Below are positions 1 to 6,516 of a DNA stretch of 8,241 nt, piece after piece. The position numbers were made by a program, and so were the translations under genes. The stretch's first letter is position 1; every line of letters begins with the position of its first letter. Location: the NCBI GenBank assembly GCA_903837305.1, contig CAILUB010000358.1, positions 1 to 8,241 of the forward strand, in the 5' to 3' direction. The stretch comes from an uncultured Cytophagaceae bacterium (lineage in GTDB: Bacteria > Bacteroidota > Bacteroidia > Cytophagales > Spirosomataceae). The notes under the pieces were generated by a model. The model made no database searches and was not told where the DNA came from. It saw only the letters and a program-made list of their open reading frames with translations.

Positions 1-401
1 GGAGAGGTAGAAATACCTCCCTCATTTTCTGTTAAAAGTGCAGCTAAAATATGCGCTAAACGAATCGTATAATCCCTTCTATCCGTCGTAGTCCAATCGG
101 GTGCGTGCACTTGATCTTTGACGATGGTGTTGTGAAAACCTCCGTAAGGGAATCCGTTTAAGGTAAAAACGTAGAGATTCTGCTCAGTCAGCCACGATTG
201 TAAGGCCTTTAAAGCCGCAGGGTCTTGCAAATCAATACTCGCTTGATTCGCAAATCGCAGACCTAAACCCATCGGATGTTCCGGAGAAACCTGTGCCTTC
301 ACCGCCGGAACGTGCTGCTTTAATTGTGCAAAATGTTCAGACCAAATCTCTCCGGTATGAATATTACTGCAATAACTCAGGTGTCCGTAAGGCGTTTTCA
401 T
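1..401 (-). CDS. eboE: EboE, metabolite traffic protein (partial, C-terminus outside window)
   Basis: Reading the minus strand from the ATG at 401-399 gives an open frame of 133 codons that leaves the window without a stop. It begins MKTPYGHLSYCSNIHTGEIW and contains VPAVKAQVSPEHPMGLGLRF, YVFTLNGFPYGGFH, DQVHAPDWTTTDRRDYTIRL and an acidic segment before ISTS. These are the N-terminal blocks I recognise from EboE, a sugar-phosphate isomerase/epimerase-like (xylose-isomerase-type TIM barrel) protein of roughly 380-400 residues. About a third is therefore present. Its reaction is not established. It starts one nucleotide after the eboD stop (TAATATG), so it belongs to the same transcript and is probably translationally coupled. 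Family assignment is strong; function is known only through the cluster. The expected next gene, eboF (alkaline-phosphatase-like), would lie beyond position 1. Confidence 0.9.
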   Translation of the reverse strand, partial: MKTPYGHLSYCSNIHTGEIWSEHFAQLKQHVPAVKAQVSPEHPMGLGLRFANQASIDLQDPAALKALQSWLTEQNLYVFTLNGFPYGGFHNTIVKDQVHAPDWTTTDRRDYTIRLAHILAALLTENEGGISTS

Positions 402-402
402 A

Positions 403-1548
403 TTAGGCGATTTGTTCCAGGTAATCGACTGATTTTTTGATGAGATCGAAATCCATCTCGTGCACTTCCACTCCTTTGCCTACTTGTTCTAACAAGGTGA
501 TGGTTAATTGCCCGCCTAAATGTTCTCTGAACTCATTTAAGCCGTTCGTTAAGTTGATTTTGTCATTTTCTGCCAAAGCAGGATGAAAAATTGCAAAACC
601 CAGTTTTTTCAACAAATGGATGATTCGGTCTACGTCTTCTTTCGTCAAATGACCAATCAAGTGCGAATAGACGCTATCCAAGGCTATTCCAATCGCCACC
701 GCTTCTCCGTGACGGATCTTGAAATCGCTTAAGTATTCTAATTTATGTGCCGCCCAATGGCCAAAATCCAAGGGTCTAGCCGAACCTAGTTCAAAAGGAT
801 CACCACTCGCAATATGTTGCATGTGTAGCGAAGCGCAGCGGTAAATCTGCTCAATCATCACAGACTTGTCTCGCTGGTTCATTGCATCCGCAGTTGATTC
901 TAACCAGGTAAAAAAGCTGATGTCTTTAATCAGGGAAACTTTAACAGCTTCCGCAATTCCTGAACGCCAATCACGATCACCTAAACTTTCTAAGAAAGAA
1001 TAATCGTTAAATACGGCAACGGGAGGTGCAAACGTACCTAGGAAATTTTTCTTGCCCAGGTAATTAATACTGTTTTTAACTCCTACACCGGAATCGTTTT
1101 GGGATAATACAGTCGTCGGTATCCGGATGAATTTCACGCCTCTATGGGAGATAGCAGCAGCATAGCCGGCCATATCTAAGAAAGCCCCACCACCGATACA
1201 AGCTACAAACGAGTGGCGATCGATTCCGTGTTCATCTAATGCGCGAATCACTTCTTCGTAAAAGCGTGGGTCGTTTTTACACACTTCTCCACCAGGAAGA
1301 ACCAGAATTTCTGGGGCTAAATCGGCGGGAGAATGTTGTTGGAAATAGTTGACAATTTCTGCCGTTAAATCGGTTTGGATATCCGTTATGCCTTTATCGA
1401 GTACAAAAAGAATCTTTTTACGAAAGCTAGGGTTGCCAAAGTTTTGGACAAAATCAGCAAAAACGCGATTTTCTGGCGCAAATAAACGCTCCGTGAAGAA
1501 TACCTCGTAAGAATAGGGTACCTGAAAATGTTGTTTTAAAGATTGCAT
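403..1548 (-). CDS. eboD: EboD, 3-dehydroquinate synthase-like sugar phosphate cyclase
   Basis: A 381-residue protein of the sugar phosphate cyclase superfamily, the NAD- and metal-dependent enzymes that turn a sugar phosphate into a carbocycle. Visible signatures are the NAD-binding glycine run GGGAFLDMAG (119-128), the IPTTVLSQNDSGVGVKNS stretch (143-160), KKNFLG (166-171), GIAEAVK (197-203), DFGHWAAH (261-268) and RHGEAVAIG (279-287). The three expected metal ligands, E200, H264 and H280, are kept, as are the active-site lysines K158 and K203, so the enzyme should be active. It differs from housekeeping DHQ synthase where that has GGKT: here it is GVKN. The ebo context also argues against a shikimate role, so the label aroB would mislead. 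The gene starts 4 nt after eboC and is followed by eboE after 1 nt. The true substrate is unknown. Confidence 0.92.
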   Translation of the reverse strand: MQSLKQHFQVPYSYEVFFTERLFAPENRVFADFVQNFGNPSFRKKILFVLDKGITDIQTDLTAEIVNYFQQHSPADLAPEILVLPGGEVCKNDPRFYEEVIRALDEHGIDRHSFVACIGGGAFLDMAGYAAAISHRGVKFIRIPTTVLSQNDSGVGVKNSINYLGKKNFLGTFAPPVAVFNDYSFLESLGDRDWRSGIAEAVKVSLIKDISFFTWLESTADAMNQRDKSVMIEQIYRCASLHMQHIASGDPFELGSARPLDFGHWAAHKLEYLSDFKIRHGEAVAIGIALDSVYSHLIGHLTKEDVDRIIHLLKKLGFAIFHPALAENDKINLTNGLNEFREHLGGQLTITLLEQVGKGVEVHEMDFDLIKKSVDYLEQIA

Positions 1549-1552
1549 AGGT

Positions 1553-2428
1553 TTACGTAACGGCGAACTTTTTAGCTAAACCCAAAGATACGGGTAATAA
1601 GGCTAAAACAAAGAGGGCGACCATCCATTGTCCACTCGAGGCTACCCACGCTGCATTCATCAATATAAGGGTCAAAACCCCTGTTTTTACTGTTAATCCA
1701 ATGTTTTTGCCCATCGGATTCTTAATAGCAACGCTTAGTTTTCTGAAAATCAGGATAAAGTGGGCCAAGACAAATACCAAGGCAAATTCCACTTTCTCCG
1801 CGAAAAATAGCTGTGACGCGTGTACAATCAGAAACAAAAATCCAGCAAAATAAAGCGTTGTGGCCTTACCTCCATGAACTTCGCCTCTACTTACTAACGT
1901 AATGGCTGCAATGTAAATCAACGGGATAGCGATCACTGGAAAGTGTTCTAAAACCCCTAATTCATACACGCTCATCCCTAAAAGTAAATTGAATGCTCTG
2001 CACAAACCCATATTAATTGGGCCAAAAATCCGCATATGCTTTCCTTTCCAATCATAAAATAGTGCTAAGGCGGTAATGAAAATAGCTACAAATCCACTCA
2101 GTCTACTTTGCCCAAAGGCCAGAAATATTCCCAGCGCTAATAATAAGATTCCCCCGAAAATGGCTTCTAATCTTTTGATTCGGCCGCTAGGCAAGGCTCT
2201 TTCAGGTCTTTCGATAATATCTAGTTCGTGATCAAAAACGTCATTGAATACCACTCCACCTGCGTATAAACACATGCTGGAAAGGCCAAGGAATAGGGCA
2301 GGGTAAAATTGGTAGTCTAAACGACCAAAAACAAAGCCCACTATGGCTAAACCTGCTATAATATCTGACAGTGCCGTGACTACATTCGCAGGCCGAGTAA
2401 GCTCAGCAAAAGCTCTAATTTTAGACAT
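1553..2428 (-). CDS. eboC: EboC, UbiA-like membrane prenyltransferase
   Basis: A 291-residue, very hydrophobic protein with about eight or nine membrane-spanning segments, the architecture of UbiA aromatic/polyprenyl prenyltransferases in the inner membrane. The first Asp-rich motif is clear: FNDVFDHELD (61-70) gives N62, D63, D66 and D70, which in the family bind Mg2+-diphosphate, followed by ERPERALPSGRI (73-84). A lysine-rich loop, YDWKGKH (125-131), follows. Where UbiA enzymes carry a second Asp-rich motif, this protein has LVSRGEVHGG (178-187), with one acidic residue, so the second motif looks altered. This could mean a different substrate geometry. The ATG overlaps the eboB stop by one base (TAATG), so it is probably translationally coupled. 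The prenyl donor and acceptor are unknown. It is presumably the membrane component of the ebo pathway. Confidence 0.92.
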   Translation of the reverse strand: MSKIRAFAELTRPANVVTALSDIIAGLAIVGFVFGRLDYQFYPALFLGLSSMCLYAGGVVFNDVFDHELDIIERPERALPSGRIKRLEAIFGGILLLALGIFLAFGQSRLSGFVAIFITALALFYDWKGKHMRIFGPINMGLCRAFNLLLGMSVYELGVLEHFPVIAIPLIYIAAITLVSRGEVHGGKATTLYFAGFLFLIVHASQLFFAEKVEFALVFVLAHFILIFRKLSVAIKNPMGKNIGLTVKTGVLTLILMNAAWVASSGQWMVALFVLALLPVSLGLAKKFAVT

Positions 2429-3447
2429 TAGCGAATGAAGATTGAGTTTTTATCTACGCGAGGAGCTTGTCCTCCACGCAACACCGTATTGCCATTAAAC
2501 TTCAAAGATTGATCGATTTCTAATCCATCAATGAAGTCTTTCTCATTGATTTGTCCGCTTTGCGCGAAAGAATCGAGGGCATTTTGGTAGGTCACCTTTT
2601 GGATATCTGCATCTGATATGCCTTTGATTTTCATCAAGGCTGCCGTTTTAGGAATCGCCAAAGGATCAGAAATCCCCCAATCCGCTGCAGAATTCACCAT
2701 AATGCGTTCCGACCCATATTGCTTCACAATCTCTACCATTCGCTCATTCCCCATTTTGGTGAATGGATAAATAGTGAAAGCTGCATAGAATCCTTGGTCC
2801 AAAACTGACTTCACCGTCTCTTCATTATTGTGGTCAATCACGACCATATGAGGTGCTAAACCGTGCTCTAAGGCGATTGCCATACTGCGTTCGGTTCCCT
2901 TTTTCTTGTCCCGATGAGGTGTATGCACTTGTACAGGCAATCCCATCTCCTTCGCAAGCTCTAATTGAGCTCTGTAGTATTTTTCTTCTGCTGGCGTTTG
3001 GTCATCAAAACCAATTTCACCTACCCCCACAACGCCTTCTTTCTGCAAAAATAAAGGCAAGATTTCCATCACCTCTTCCGCAAGTGCCTCATTATTCGCC
3101 TCCCTGGAGTTTAATCCAATCGTGCAATAATGCTTTATGCCAAACTGAGACGATCTAAAACGCTCCCAACCCACTAAACTCGCAAAATAATCCTTGAACG
3201 AAGCTAATCCCGTGCGTGGTTGTCCCAGCCAAAATGCCGGTTCAATAATAGCCACCACACCCGCATCAGCCAGCGCTTGGTAATCATCCGTGGTACGGGA
3301 AGTCATATGAACGTGAGGATCGAAAAACTTCATACCTTGTGTATAGGCCGCAAAACCGCCGTCCACTTCTTGGGCAGTTTGTTTTTCCTCGGTGGATCCC
3401 TCGAAATGGGATGGATTTATTTTAGGTTCGTTGGGGTTTTGACACAT
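2428..3447 (-). CDS. eboB: EboB, TatD-family metal-dependent hydrolase
   Basis: A 339-residue TatD-type amidohydrolase-fold protein. All the usual metal-binding residues can be seen: the HxH pair H45/H47 in FFDPHVH, E144 in GVGEIGFDD, H175 in VQVHTPH, H206 in VVIDHNNEE and D256 in NSAADWG. A hydrolytic TIM-barrel activity is therefore likely, though the substrate in the ebo pathway is unknown; TatD relatives include nucleases and lactonases. The first ATG (3447-3445) lies one nucleotide after the eboA stop (TAATATG). A second in-frame ATG at 3333-3331 begins MKFFDPHVHMTS, which is where I would expect the conserved EboB domain to begin. The first 38 residues are polar and non-conserved in appearance. 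I keep the upstream start because it abuts eboA, but the shorter 301-residue protein is a real alternative. Confidence 0.92.
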   Translation of the reverse strand: MCQNPNEPKINPSHFEGSTEEKQTAQEVDGGFAAYTQGMKFFDPHVHMTSRTTDDYQALADAGVVAIIEPAFWLGQPRTGLASFKDYFASLVGWERFRSSQFGIKHYCTIGLNSREANNEALAEEVMEILPLFLQKEGVVGVGEIGFDDQTPAEEKYYRAQLELAKEMGLPVQVHTPHRDKKKGTERSMAIALEHGLAPHMVVIDHNNEETVKSVLDQGFYAAFTIYPFTKMGNERMVEIVKQYGSERIMVNSAADWGISDPLAIPKTAALMKIKGISDADIQKVTYQNALDSFAQSGQINEKDFIDGLEIDQSLKFNGNTVLRGGQAPRVDKNSIFIR

Positions 3448-3448
3448 A

Positions 3449-4204
3449 TTAATAGACAGTTTCTTCTTTTTCTAACACCTTCCAGGCTTCTAGAGGGCTA
3501 TTTTGTAGGACTAATTCAGCGGCTTTTTGATCGTTCGGATCAGCACTTTGCGCTAGTCTTTTTAAATCTTGTTCTTTTGTATCTGTCTGGAAGTTTCGGA
3601 TTAATCGCCAAACTTGCGAAGGCACCCTTCTTCCCGCTGCCCATCTTTCGTGTGCAAAGTCTGCCAGGGTATTAGCCAAAGCTTGATTTGCACGCTCATC
3701 TAATCCTTCAATTAGATGAATAGGCTTGTCATTGAAAATGCATTTTAAGACTAATTGGTTCCAGGCTAATTCGGAGAAATATTGCATAGGGTATGGATTG
3801 CCAAAAGCAATCGCATCAAATACCGGCCCCATGTTGGATCTAACCGCATCGGTAGCCCGGTGTAACCAAATTTCTGGCGTAGGTAAAACGGGCAATGCTC
3901 GGTAGAGCGCCACTAATTCGTTCATCTCCGCCGTATCAAATAAGGTCTCGATTCGGGATTTTCCGTCTTCTTTTTCAGCTAGCTGAATTAATAAGTAAAC
4001 CCGAACGAGCTGATCAAGCGTGCTATTTTGCCAATTCCAACCGGGGATATTGCCTACTCGTGTTTTAGCTACTTGGCGAGGAGCCATGACAAAGGCCAAT
4101 GACAAACCTTTCGAATCAGTTTTTATTTTATCTGCTATCCAGGCTAGTTCAGTTGGACTGGCAGCTGACTGAATGGATTGATACAAAAGTTCGGCGGTAT
4201 TCAA
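3449..4204 (-). CDS. eboA: EboA, first gene of the ebo operon, function unknown
   Basis: A 251-residue soluble, helix-rich protein with no signal peptide or membrane segment. The block NPYPMQYFSELAWNQLVLK (136-154), the later H-L-x-G-L-D-x-R-A-N-x-x-L-A segment (163-177) and FAHERWAAGRRVPSQVWRLI (183-202) match my recollection of EboA-domain proteins. No catalytic motif is obvious, and its biochemical role is unknown. The start is unusual: no ATG occurs between the upstream in-frame TGA stops and residue 40, so the most likely start is TTG at 4204-4202 (protein MNTAELLYQS); an ATT slightly upstream is the only other local option. It is the promoter-proximal gene of eboABCDE and is divergent from ygiQ across 119 nt. 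Confidence 0.85.
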   Translation of the reverse strand: MNTAELLYQSIQSAASPTELAWIADKIKTDSKGLSLAFVMAPRQVAKTRVGNIPGWNWQNSTLDQLVRVYLLIQLAEKEDGKSRIETLFDTAEMNELVALYRALPVLPTPEIWLHRATDAVRSNMGPVFDAIAFGNPYPMQYFSELAWNQLVLKCIFNDKPIHLIEGLDERANQALANTLADFAHERWAAGRRVPSQVWRLIRNFQTDTKEQDLKRLAQSADPNDQKAAELVLQNSPLEAWKVLEKEETVY

Positions 4205-4229
4205 TTTTGAAATAGATTTAATTCATCAC

Positions 4230-4258
4230 TATGAACGAATTTACTAAAAAAATGTCAA
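4230..4258 (-). promoter_or_regulatory. Possible promoter of the ebo operon
   Basis: On the minus strand TTGACA (4258-4253) is followed after 17 nt by TTCATA (4235-4230), leaving about 25 nt to the eboA TTG start. A near match to the Bacteroidota -7 element, TAAATTCG versus TAnnTTTG, lies between them at 4243-4236. A small inverted repeat, TTCAT-CACT-ATGAA (4222-4235), overlaps the candidate -10 region and could be an operator or be chance. No single arrangement is convincing. Some promoter must lie in this divergent gap, because the operon starts here. Confidence 0.35.
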
Positions 4259-4311
4259 TTCGCTTCTGATTTTTGAGAGGATATTCAATAGGTTTAGCCC
4301 ACAAATTCCCC

Positions 4312-4319
4312 TAATTTTG
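4312..4319 (+). promoter_or_regulatory. Bacteroidota-type -7 promoter element for ygiQ
   Basis: TAATTTTG is an exact match to TAnnTTTG, the -7 element recognised by the primary sigma factor of Bacteroidota. It is followed by CTTC and then the ygiQ ATG, so transcription should start at or within a few bases of the start codon. A -33 TTG at the usual 17-23 nt distance is not clear; the nearest T-rich run is TTTAG at 4293-4297. No Shine-Dalgarno sequence could fit in such a short leader. Confidence 0.6.
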
Positions 4320-4323
4320 CTTC

Positions 4324-6171
4324 ATGGAAGAAAGACCGATAACCGACTGGCTGCCCCTCACGAAAAAAGAGGTAGAAAAACGTGGCTGGGATGAACTGGA
4401 CGTGATTTTAATCTCTGGTGATGCCTATGTGGATCACCCGGCATTTGGCACGGCTGTCATCGGTCGAATCATGGAAAGTGAAGGCTTGAAAGTGGGTATT
4501 GTAGCTCAGCCAAACTGGAAAGACGATTTACGTGATTTCAAGAAATTAGGTAAACCCAAATACTTTTTTGGCGTAACTGCAGGATGTATGGATTCCATGG
4601 TGAATCACTATACAGCTAACAAGCGTTTGCGTTCTAATGATTCCTACACCCCAGGTGGAGAAGCGGGTTTTAGACCGGATTATGCTACCACGGTTTATAC
4701 GAAGATTTTAAAAGAAATTTACCCAGATGTACCTGTTTTAATCGGTGGCATCGAGGCCTCCTTGCGTCGAGTAACCCATTATGATTACTGGGCGGACAAA
4801 TTATTCCCCTCTGTTTTAGTCGATTCTGGTGCTGATATGTTGGTGTATGGAATGGGAGAGCAGCCTTTGCGCGAGATTATGCGTGGGGTGAAAGAAGGGA
4901 AGAAATTGGGTGATTTGATCCATATTAATCAAGTGGCATTCTTGCAAAAAACAGCTCCTGCTTGCGATTGGGAAACCGTTGAGTTAGCGAGTCACGAAGT
5001 CTGTTTAGAAGATAAGATCAAGTATGCATCCAACTTTAAAATTGTTGAAGTTGAATCCAATAAGTGGCAGGCAAACCGCATCATCCAAAAAGTAGGAGAG
5101 GACGTATTAGTCATTAATCCTCCTTTTAAAACGATGGAAGAGGTCGAAATGGATAAATCATTTGATTTGCCTTATACGCGTTTGCCTCACCCTAAATATA
5201 GAAAGCGTGGGCCTATTCCTGCTTTTGAGATGATTAAATTCTCGGTCAATATGCACCGTGGATGTTTTGGAGGCTGTAGTTTCTGTACAATTTCTGCTCA
5301 CCAAGGTAAGTTTATTGCTTCTCGAAGTGAGAAATCGATTATGAAGGAGGTCGAGCAAATCACGAAAGCACCTGATTTTAAAGGCTATATTTCCGATTTA
5401 GGAGGTCCGTCTGCGAACATGTACAGAATGAAAGGGAAAGATGAGGAGATCTGCGCACGTTGTGTCAGCCCTTCTTGTATCCACCCTGTCATTTGCAATA
5501 ACCTAGATACTTCGCATAAACCTTTGACGGATATTTACCGCAAGGTGGATAAGCATCCAGCTATTAAAAAGGCTTTTGTGGGTTCTGGGGTTCGTTATGA
5601 TCTTTTAGTGGATGATTTCAATAAGAATAATTCAGATGGTAATCACGACGAATACATGGAGCAATTGATTACGCGCCATGTATCTGGTCGTTTGAAAGTA
5701 GCCCCTGAGCATACCTCTGATGCGACTTTACGTATTATGCGTAAGCCATCGTTCAAATATTTCCATGCCTTTAAGAAGAAATATGACGAGATTTCTGCCA
5801 AATTTGGCCTAAAACAACCTCTCATTCCCTATTTCATCTCTTCTCACCCAGGTTGTGAAGAAGAAGACATGGCTAATTTAGCGGCAGAGACGAAGGACTT
5901 AGGTTTTCATTTAGAGCAGGTGCAGGATTTCACTCCTACTCCTATGACCGTAGCGGAAGTGATCTATTATTCTGGCGTACACCCCTACACTTTGCAGCCT
6001 GTTAAAACGGCCAAAACAAGGGAAGAAAAGCAGAATCAAAACAAGTACTTTTTCTGGTATAAGCCAGAATATAAAGATTGGATTCGGAATCGTTTGACAC
6101 AATTAAAACGACCTGATCTGGCACAACGCCTTTTAGGATTTAGAAACAATAAAAATGGCTGGAACAAATAA
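4324..6171 (+). CDS. ygiQ: YgiQ family radical SAM protein
   Basis: A 615-residue cytoplasmic iron-sulfur protein of the YgiQ (formerly UPF0313) family, of unknown reaction. The N-terminal domain starts with LPLTKKEVEKRGWDELDVIL and ISGDAYVDHPAFGTAVIGR, typical of the family. The radical-SAM CxxxCxxC motif, which binds the 4Fe-4S cluster that cleaves S-adenosylmethionine, is C314, C318 and C321 in HRGCFGGCSFC. A second cysteine group (C377, C380, C385, C391) follows, and the family generally has extra cysteines here. Other family blocks are APEHTSDATLRIMRKPS (460-476), FISSHPGCEEED (504-515) and QDFTPTPMT (534-542), the last leading into the C-terminal DUF3362-type region. It is shorter than E. 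coli YgiQ (about 740 residues) but looks complete. The ATG sits 4 nt after a -7 element, and phnA follows on the same strand after 38 nt. Confidence 0.95.
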   Translation: MEERPITDWLPLTKKEVEKRGWDELDVILISGDAYVDHPAFGTAVIGRIMESEGLKVGIVAQPNWKDDLRDFKKLGKPKYFFGVTAGCMDSMVNHYTANKRLRSNDSYTPGGEAGFRPDYATTVYTKILKEIYPDVPVLIGGIEASLRRVTHYDYWADKLFPSVLVDSGADMLVYGMGEQPLREIMRGVKEGKKLGDLIHINQVAFLQKTAPACDWETVELASHEVCLEDKIKYASNFKIVEVESNKWQANRIIQKVGEDVLVINPPFKTMEEVEMDKSFDLPYTRLPHPKYRKRGPIPAFEMIKFSVNMHRGCFGGCSFCTISAHQGKFIASRSEKSIMKEVEQITKAPDFKGYISDLGGPSANMYRMKGKDEEICARCVSPSCIHPVICNNLDTSHKPLTDIYRKVDKHPAIKKAFVGSGVRYDLLVDDFNKNNSDGNHDEYMEQLITRHVSGRLKVAPEHTSDATLRIMRKPSFKYFHAFKKKYDEISAKFGLKQPLIPYFISSHPGCEEEDMANLAAETKDLGFHLEQVQDFTPTPMTVAEVIYYSGVHPYTLQPVKTAKTREEKQNQNKYFFWYKPEYKDWIRNRLTQLKRPDLAQRLLGFRNNKNGWNK

Positions 6172-6181
6172 TCCAGCTTTT
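6158..6181 (+). terminator. Weak intrinsic terminator-like hairpin after ygiQ
   Basis: GCTGGA (6158-6163) pairs with TCCAGC (6172-6177) across an 8-nt loop and is followed by TTTT. The stem includes the last ygiQ codons and the TAA stop (6169-6171). With a six-pair stem and a short T run it would be a weak or partial terminator, so some readthrough into phnA is likely. Confidence 0.4.
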
Positions 6182-6209
6182 CATTAATTAACCAAGAAAC
6201 AATAATACA

Positions 6210-6437
6210 ATGGATGAAAATGAAGAATTAATCGTTCGCGATAGCAATGGAGCTGTTTTGAAAGATGGCGATTCGGTTACCGTAATTAAAGATTTAAAAG
6301 TACGTGGATCATCCAGCGTAATCAAGCGTGGAACGATGGTAAAAAATATTCGATTAACGGACGATGCTGACGAAGTAGAAGGCAAAGTGGAGAAATCGAT
6401 GATGGTTTTGAGAACGGAGTTTTTGAAGAAAGCATAA
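6210..6437 (+). CDS. PhnA/YjdM-like short protein (zinc ribbon absent)
   Basis: A 75-residue protein. Its sequence, from VRDSNGAVLKDGDSVTVIKD through LKVRGSSSVIKRGTMVKNIR to VLRTEFLKKA, matches the C-terminal PhnA domain of YjdM/PhnA proteins, a small SH3-like beta barrel. The N-terminal zinc ribbon of longer YjdM proteins is missing; there is no cysteine in the protein. Databases often label such proteins 'alkylphosphonate utilization protein', but the name comes from an old gene assignment, and nothing here suggests phosphonate metabolism. Its role is unknown. It lies 38 nt downstream of ygiQ on the same strand with no clear promoter or ribosome binding site of its own, so it is probably co-transcribed. 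It converges on rmuC across a hairpin-forming repeat. Confidence 0.85.
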   Translation: MDENEELIVRDSNGAVLKDGDSVTVIKDLKVRGSSSVIKRGTMVKNIRLTDDADEVEGKVEKSMMVLRTEFLKKA

Positions 6438-6447
6438 CCTTGTAGGA

Positions 6448-6516
6448 GAGTATAGATTAGAGAGTATAGATAATAGAATGTTTATCTCTTCTCTTTACTC
6501 TATAATCTCTAATCTA
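6448..6516. repeat. Inverted heptamer repeat forming a large hairpin between convergent genes
   Basis: Two arms, 6453-6470 and 6499-6516, are complementary at 17 of 18 positions, with a 28-nt loop. Both arms are built on a 7-nt rhythm. On the plus strand 6448-6475 is four heptamers of the GAGTATA/GATTAGA type, and on the minus strand 6516-6482 is five heptamers of the same type (TAGATTA, GAGATTA and so on). The right arm contains the last two codons and the TAG stop (6511-6509) of rmuC. The hairpin sits between the 3' ends of phnA and rmuC and could end or stabilise both transcripts, but it is AT-rich and lacks a T tract, so it is not a classical terminator. Confidence 0.8.

Noticed and set aside
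403..1548. Housekeeping aroB (shikimate pathway)
   Set aside because: Position inside eboABCDE and the GVKN change point to EboD; no other shikimate gene is nearby.
2853..3158. 101-codon plus-strand open frame opposite eboB
   Set aside because: It is antisense to the metal-binding core of EboB, with a composition typical of a shadow frame.
3220..3675. 151-codon plus-strand open frame opposite eboA/eboB
   Set aside because: It is antisense to two well-supported genes and has no recognisable domain.
4222..4235. Operator palindrome TTCAT-CACT-ATGAA before eboA
   Set aside because: Only five pairs per arm in AT-rich DNA; kept as a remark in the promoter entry and not called as a feature.
6210..6437. 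Part of a phosphonate utilisation operon
   Set aside because: No phn transport or C-P lyase gene is present; the family name is historical.
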